Source: an uncultured Muribaculaceae bacterium (GTDB taxonomy: Bacteria; Bacteroidota; Bacteroidia; Bacteroidales; Muribaculaceae). Taken from it: a DNA stretch of 41,499 nt. The notes beneath the pieces were generated by a model that saw only the letters and a program-made list of their open reading frames with translations, had not been told where the DNA came from and did not search any database. Below, in pieces: positions 39,692 through 41,499 of this stretch. The stretch is from positions 1 to 41,499 of the forward strand of contig CAJTXL010000026.1 in NCBI GenBank assembly GCA_910583525.1, written 5' to 3'. The translations under genes and the position numbers were made by a program. Numbering within the stretch: position 1 is the stretch's first letter; the number at the start of each line of letters is the position of its first letter.

Positions 39692-41134
39692 ATGACAGAA
39701 AAAATTAAAGCCACTCTTCGCGACCATGCCTGGGCACGTTGGACTGCCCTCATTTTGGTGGCGCTGATGATGTTCTTCGCTTACATGTTTGTCGACGTGA
39801 TGTCGCCTCTCCAGTCGCTTGTAGAGACGCAGCTCGGTTGGTCGCCGGCAGCTTTCGGCTATTACGCCGGTGCTGAGTATATCCTCAACGTCTTCGGATT
39901 TCTTATCGTCGCCGGTATAATACTCGACAAGATGGGCGTCCGCTTTACAGGAACACTCTCGGCCTCGGTGATGCTCGTCGGTGCTTGCATCAAACTATAT
40001 GCTATCAGCGACTTGTTTGCAGGTTCGGCATTTGAGCAGTGGCTTTCTTCATGGTGGGTCGAGATGCCCGGCAGCGCTAAACTTGCCGCTCTCGGCTTCA
40101 TGATATTCGGATGCGGATGCGAAATGGCAGGCATCACAGTCTCCAAGACCCTCGCAAAATGGTTCGAAGGCCACGAGATGGCACTTGCCATGGGTCTCGA
40201 AATGGCACTTGCCCGTGTCGGCGTCTTCGTCATCTTCACAATATCTCCTCGTCTGGCGGCATGGCTCGGAGAACCTACCGTGGTGACTCCCGTGGCATTC
40301 TGCACAGTCCTTTTGCTCATAGGCCTCATATCTTATATAGTGTTCACCTTCATGGATACTAAGCTCGACCGTGAGCTTGCCGCTGACCGCAACGCACTGG
40401 CCGCCGACAGCTCGTCCGAAGAAGAATTCAAAATGAGCGACGTCGGCAAGATACTTTCGAGCAAACTCTTTTGGCTCATCGCCATGCTATGCGTACTCTA
40501 CTATTCGGCCATATTCCCCTTCCAGCGTTATGCCACAAACATGCTGCAATGCAATCTCGGTATGGGCGAGCAACAGGCCGCCGACATTTTCCGCTGGTTC
40601 CCCATCGGGGCCGCGGCCCTTACCCCCGTGCTGGGCTATTGCCTCGACCGTTTCGGCAAAGGAGCCTCGATGCTCATTGGCGGAGCACTCCTCATGATAA
40701 TATGCCACCTCACATTCGCCCTTGTCCTTCCGGCATATCCCAAGACATGGCTCGCCTTCACCGCAATCATCGTCCTCGGCATCTCATTCTCACTCGTGCC
40801 GGCATCCCTGTGGCCATCCGTCCCCAAAATCATGGAAGCACGCTACCTCGGGTCTGCATACTCCCTCATCTTTTGGGTGCAGAACATAGGCCTCGCACTC
40901 TTCCCCATACTCATCGGCAAAGTCCTCATGTGGACAAACCCCGGTGTTGACGACCCCATGCAGTACAACTACACAGCACCCATGCTCCTCTTCGCTGCAC
41001 TCGGAGTACTCGCCCTCTTCTTCGGCATATGGCTCAAAATCCTCAATGCTAAAAACTCATACGGTCTCGAAGACCCAAATATCAAACCGACCGTAGCCGA
41101 ACTCGAAGCAGAAGACACCCAAGCCGACATCTAA
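39692..41134 (+). CDS. Major facilitator superfamily transporter
   Basis: A 480-residue membrane transporter with about 12 TM helices. Visible MFS traits include an N-terminal helix with VDVMSPLQSLVETQLGWSPAAFGYYAGAEY, the GIILDKMGVRFTG loop (motif A-like, G-x-x-x-D-k-x-G), a central cytoplasmic charged loop (about 225-250) and the second-half GYCLDRFGKGASM loop. ATG 39692 is preferred; the TTG at 39680 would add four residues right after the MITE. The substrate is not predictable. It faces away from the symporter and ends in a terminator resembling the one after the Ca-ATPase. Confidence 0.9.
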   Translation: MTEKIKATLRDHAWARWTALILVALMMFFAYMFVDVMSPLQSLVETQLGWSPAAFGYYAGAEYILNVFGFLIVAGIILDKMGVRFTGTLSASVMLVGACIKLYAISDLFAGSAFEQWLSSWWVEMPGSAKLAALGFMIFGCGCEMAGITVSKTLAKWFEGHEMALAMGLEMALARVGVFVIFTISPRLAAWLGEPTVVTPVAFCTVLLLIGLISYIVFTFMDTKLDRELAADRNALAADSSSEEEFKMSDVGKILSSKLFWLIAMLCVLYYSAIFPFQRYATNMLQCNLGMGEQQAADIFRWFPIGAAALTPVLGYCLDRFGKGASMLIGGALLMIICHLTFALVLPAYPKTWLAFTAIIVLGISFSLVPASLWPSVPKIMEARYLGSAYSLIFWVQNIGLALFPILIGKVLMWTNPGVDDPMQYNYTAPMLLFAALGVLALFFGIWLKILNAKNSYGLEDPNIKPTVAELEAEDTQADI

Positions 41135-41163
41135 AAACACACATTCCCCAAAAAACGACCCAA

Positions 41164-41204
41164 ACCGGGCGGCACACCCAAGCGTGCCGCCCGCTTTATT
41201 TTAC
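41164..41204 (+). terminator. Rho-independent terminator after the MFS gene
   Basis: The hairpin (41164-41175 with 41184-41195, one mismatch at 41194), 8-nt loop, then TTTATTTTA. The sequence is almost the same as the hairpin at 26114. Confidence 0.85.
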
Positions 41205-41390
41205 CCCAAACCTTCCCGACCCTAAAGACCTTACCCACAAAAAACCTCCTCTCTCTCCTGTACTACAAAAACTCCTGTTTCTCCTGTACTCCTGTCTAAA
41301 AATCCCGGCGCCGGGGAATTTCCACAACCGCAAACAAAAAGGCGATACTACCTTTGCGCCACGATGAGACTGCTCCAGCACACACGCCGC
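41164..41390 (+). repeat. Direct intergenic repeat module, copy B
   Basis: Same order of blocks as copy A: terminator hairpin, ACCCTAAAG / CCTTACCCACA, CTCCTGT repeats (more units than copy A), GCCGGGGAATTTCCACAAC, TACCTTTG (41349-41356), ATGAGACTG and CAGCACACACGCCGC. It is about 33 bp shorter than copy A through indels in the pyrimidine-rich part. Confidence 0.8.
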
Positions 41391-41499
41391 CACCCCATAC
41401 CGCCCCGGCCCTACGTCGCCCGCTTCCGGCGATGGCTCGGACGGCCGATGTCTCGCCTCGAAGCACGCCTCATCGAAGCCCTCGAATACCGCCGCCACC
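41364..41499 (+). CDS. ORF starting MRLLQHTRR (copy B), runs off the window
   Basis: The frame is open for 45 codons to the window end: MRLLQHTRRHPIPPRPYVAR, then FRRWLGRPMSRLEARLIEAL and EYRRH. It is Arg-rich and probably helical after residue 20. It has the same start and the same -7 box spacing (TACCTTTG, 7-8 bp upstream) as copy A at 26348, but stays open, so this may be the intact version of that gene. I do not recognise the family; the end is outside the window. Confidence 0.5.
   Translation, partial: MRLLQHTRRHPIPPRPYVARFRRWLGRPMSRLEARLIEALEYRRH

Noticed and set aside
41196..41498. 100-codon minus-strand frame at the right edge
   Set aside because: It runs through the repeat module and terminator and shows no motif; the plus-strand frame has a conserved start and -7 box.

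Overview
The window looks like a chromosomal segment of a Bacteroidales bacterium, probably close to the Muribaculaceae/Bacteroidaceae. Three things point there. Many promoters fit the Bacteroidetes sigma-ABfr form TTTG-N19-21-TAnnTTTG, visible at about eight places. The gene set is typical: a carboxynorspermidine-dehydrogenase-type polyamine enzyme, a MINPP-like secreted phosphatase, a PCMD-domain secreted protein and an N-acetylmuramidase. Ribosome-binding sites are weak, and many genes are coupled by ATGA overlaps. The assignment is inference from sequence reading; no search was run.

Layout. 1-5.5 kb (mostly minus strand): tRNA-Glu(UUC) / rpsT / tRNA-Glu(UUC), a class A PBP (PBP1A type), a truncated KilA-N gene, a PCMD-domain secreted protein on the plus strand, an OmpH/Skp-like lipoprotein and a 46-residue membrane protein with a GTG start. 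5.6-10.3 kb (plus): pepD, N-acetylmuramidase, a YbhN/UPF0104 flippase-like protein, a carboxynorspermidine-dehydrogenase-like enzyme. 10.3-12.4 kb: an IS200-like RAYT transposase with REP palindromes around and inside its coding sequence, downstream of a MINPP-type histidine phosphatase. 12.4-21.4 kb: one long plus-strand operon (small membrane protein, dxs, trkA, trkH, yraN, pepP-like, gamma carbonic anhydrase, lysC). 21.5-26.1 kb: ABC-F protein, Dabb protein, PMCA-type calcium ATPase, then a strong terminator.

26.1-41.2 kb is an accessory block. From right to left it holds a plus-strand MFS transporter and a long minus-strand gene train: DAACS symporter, small RyR-domain protein, TIR-TM-CarboxypepD_reg protein, a 987-residue secreted repeat protein, RyR-domain protein, FHA-TM-trypsin protein, pseudokinase, small secreted protein, secreted CHAT protease and a secreted protein of unknown function. 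Most junctions overlap or nearly abut. Putting TIR, RyR, FHA, pseudokinase, trypsin-like and CHAT domains on both sides of the inner membrane suggests a multi-protein envelope-spanning signalling or conflict system. That is the most interesting content of the window.

Two transposase-less foldback elements (MITEs) with 3-bp TNA target duplications lie in this block. One (30573-30905) has split the operon exactly at a stop/start junction; the other (39510-39672) lies in the leader of the MFS gene. The block is also bracketed by two directly repeated ~230-260 bp intergenic modules (26114-26374 and 41164-41390), each made of a terminator, pyrimidine-rich repeats, a -7 box and the start of a short ORF beginning MRLLQHTRR.
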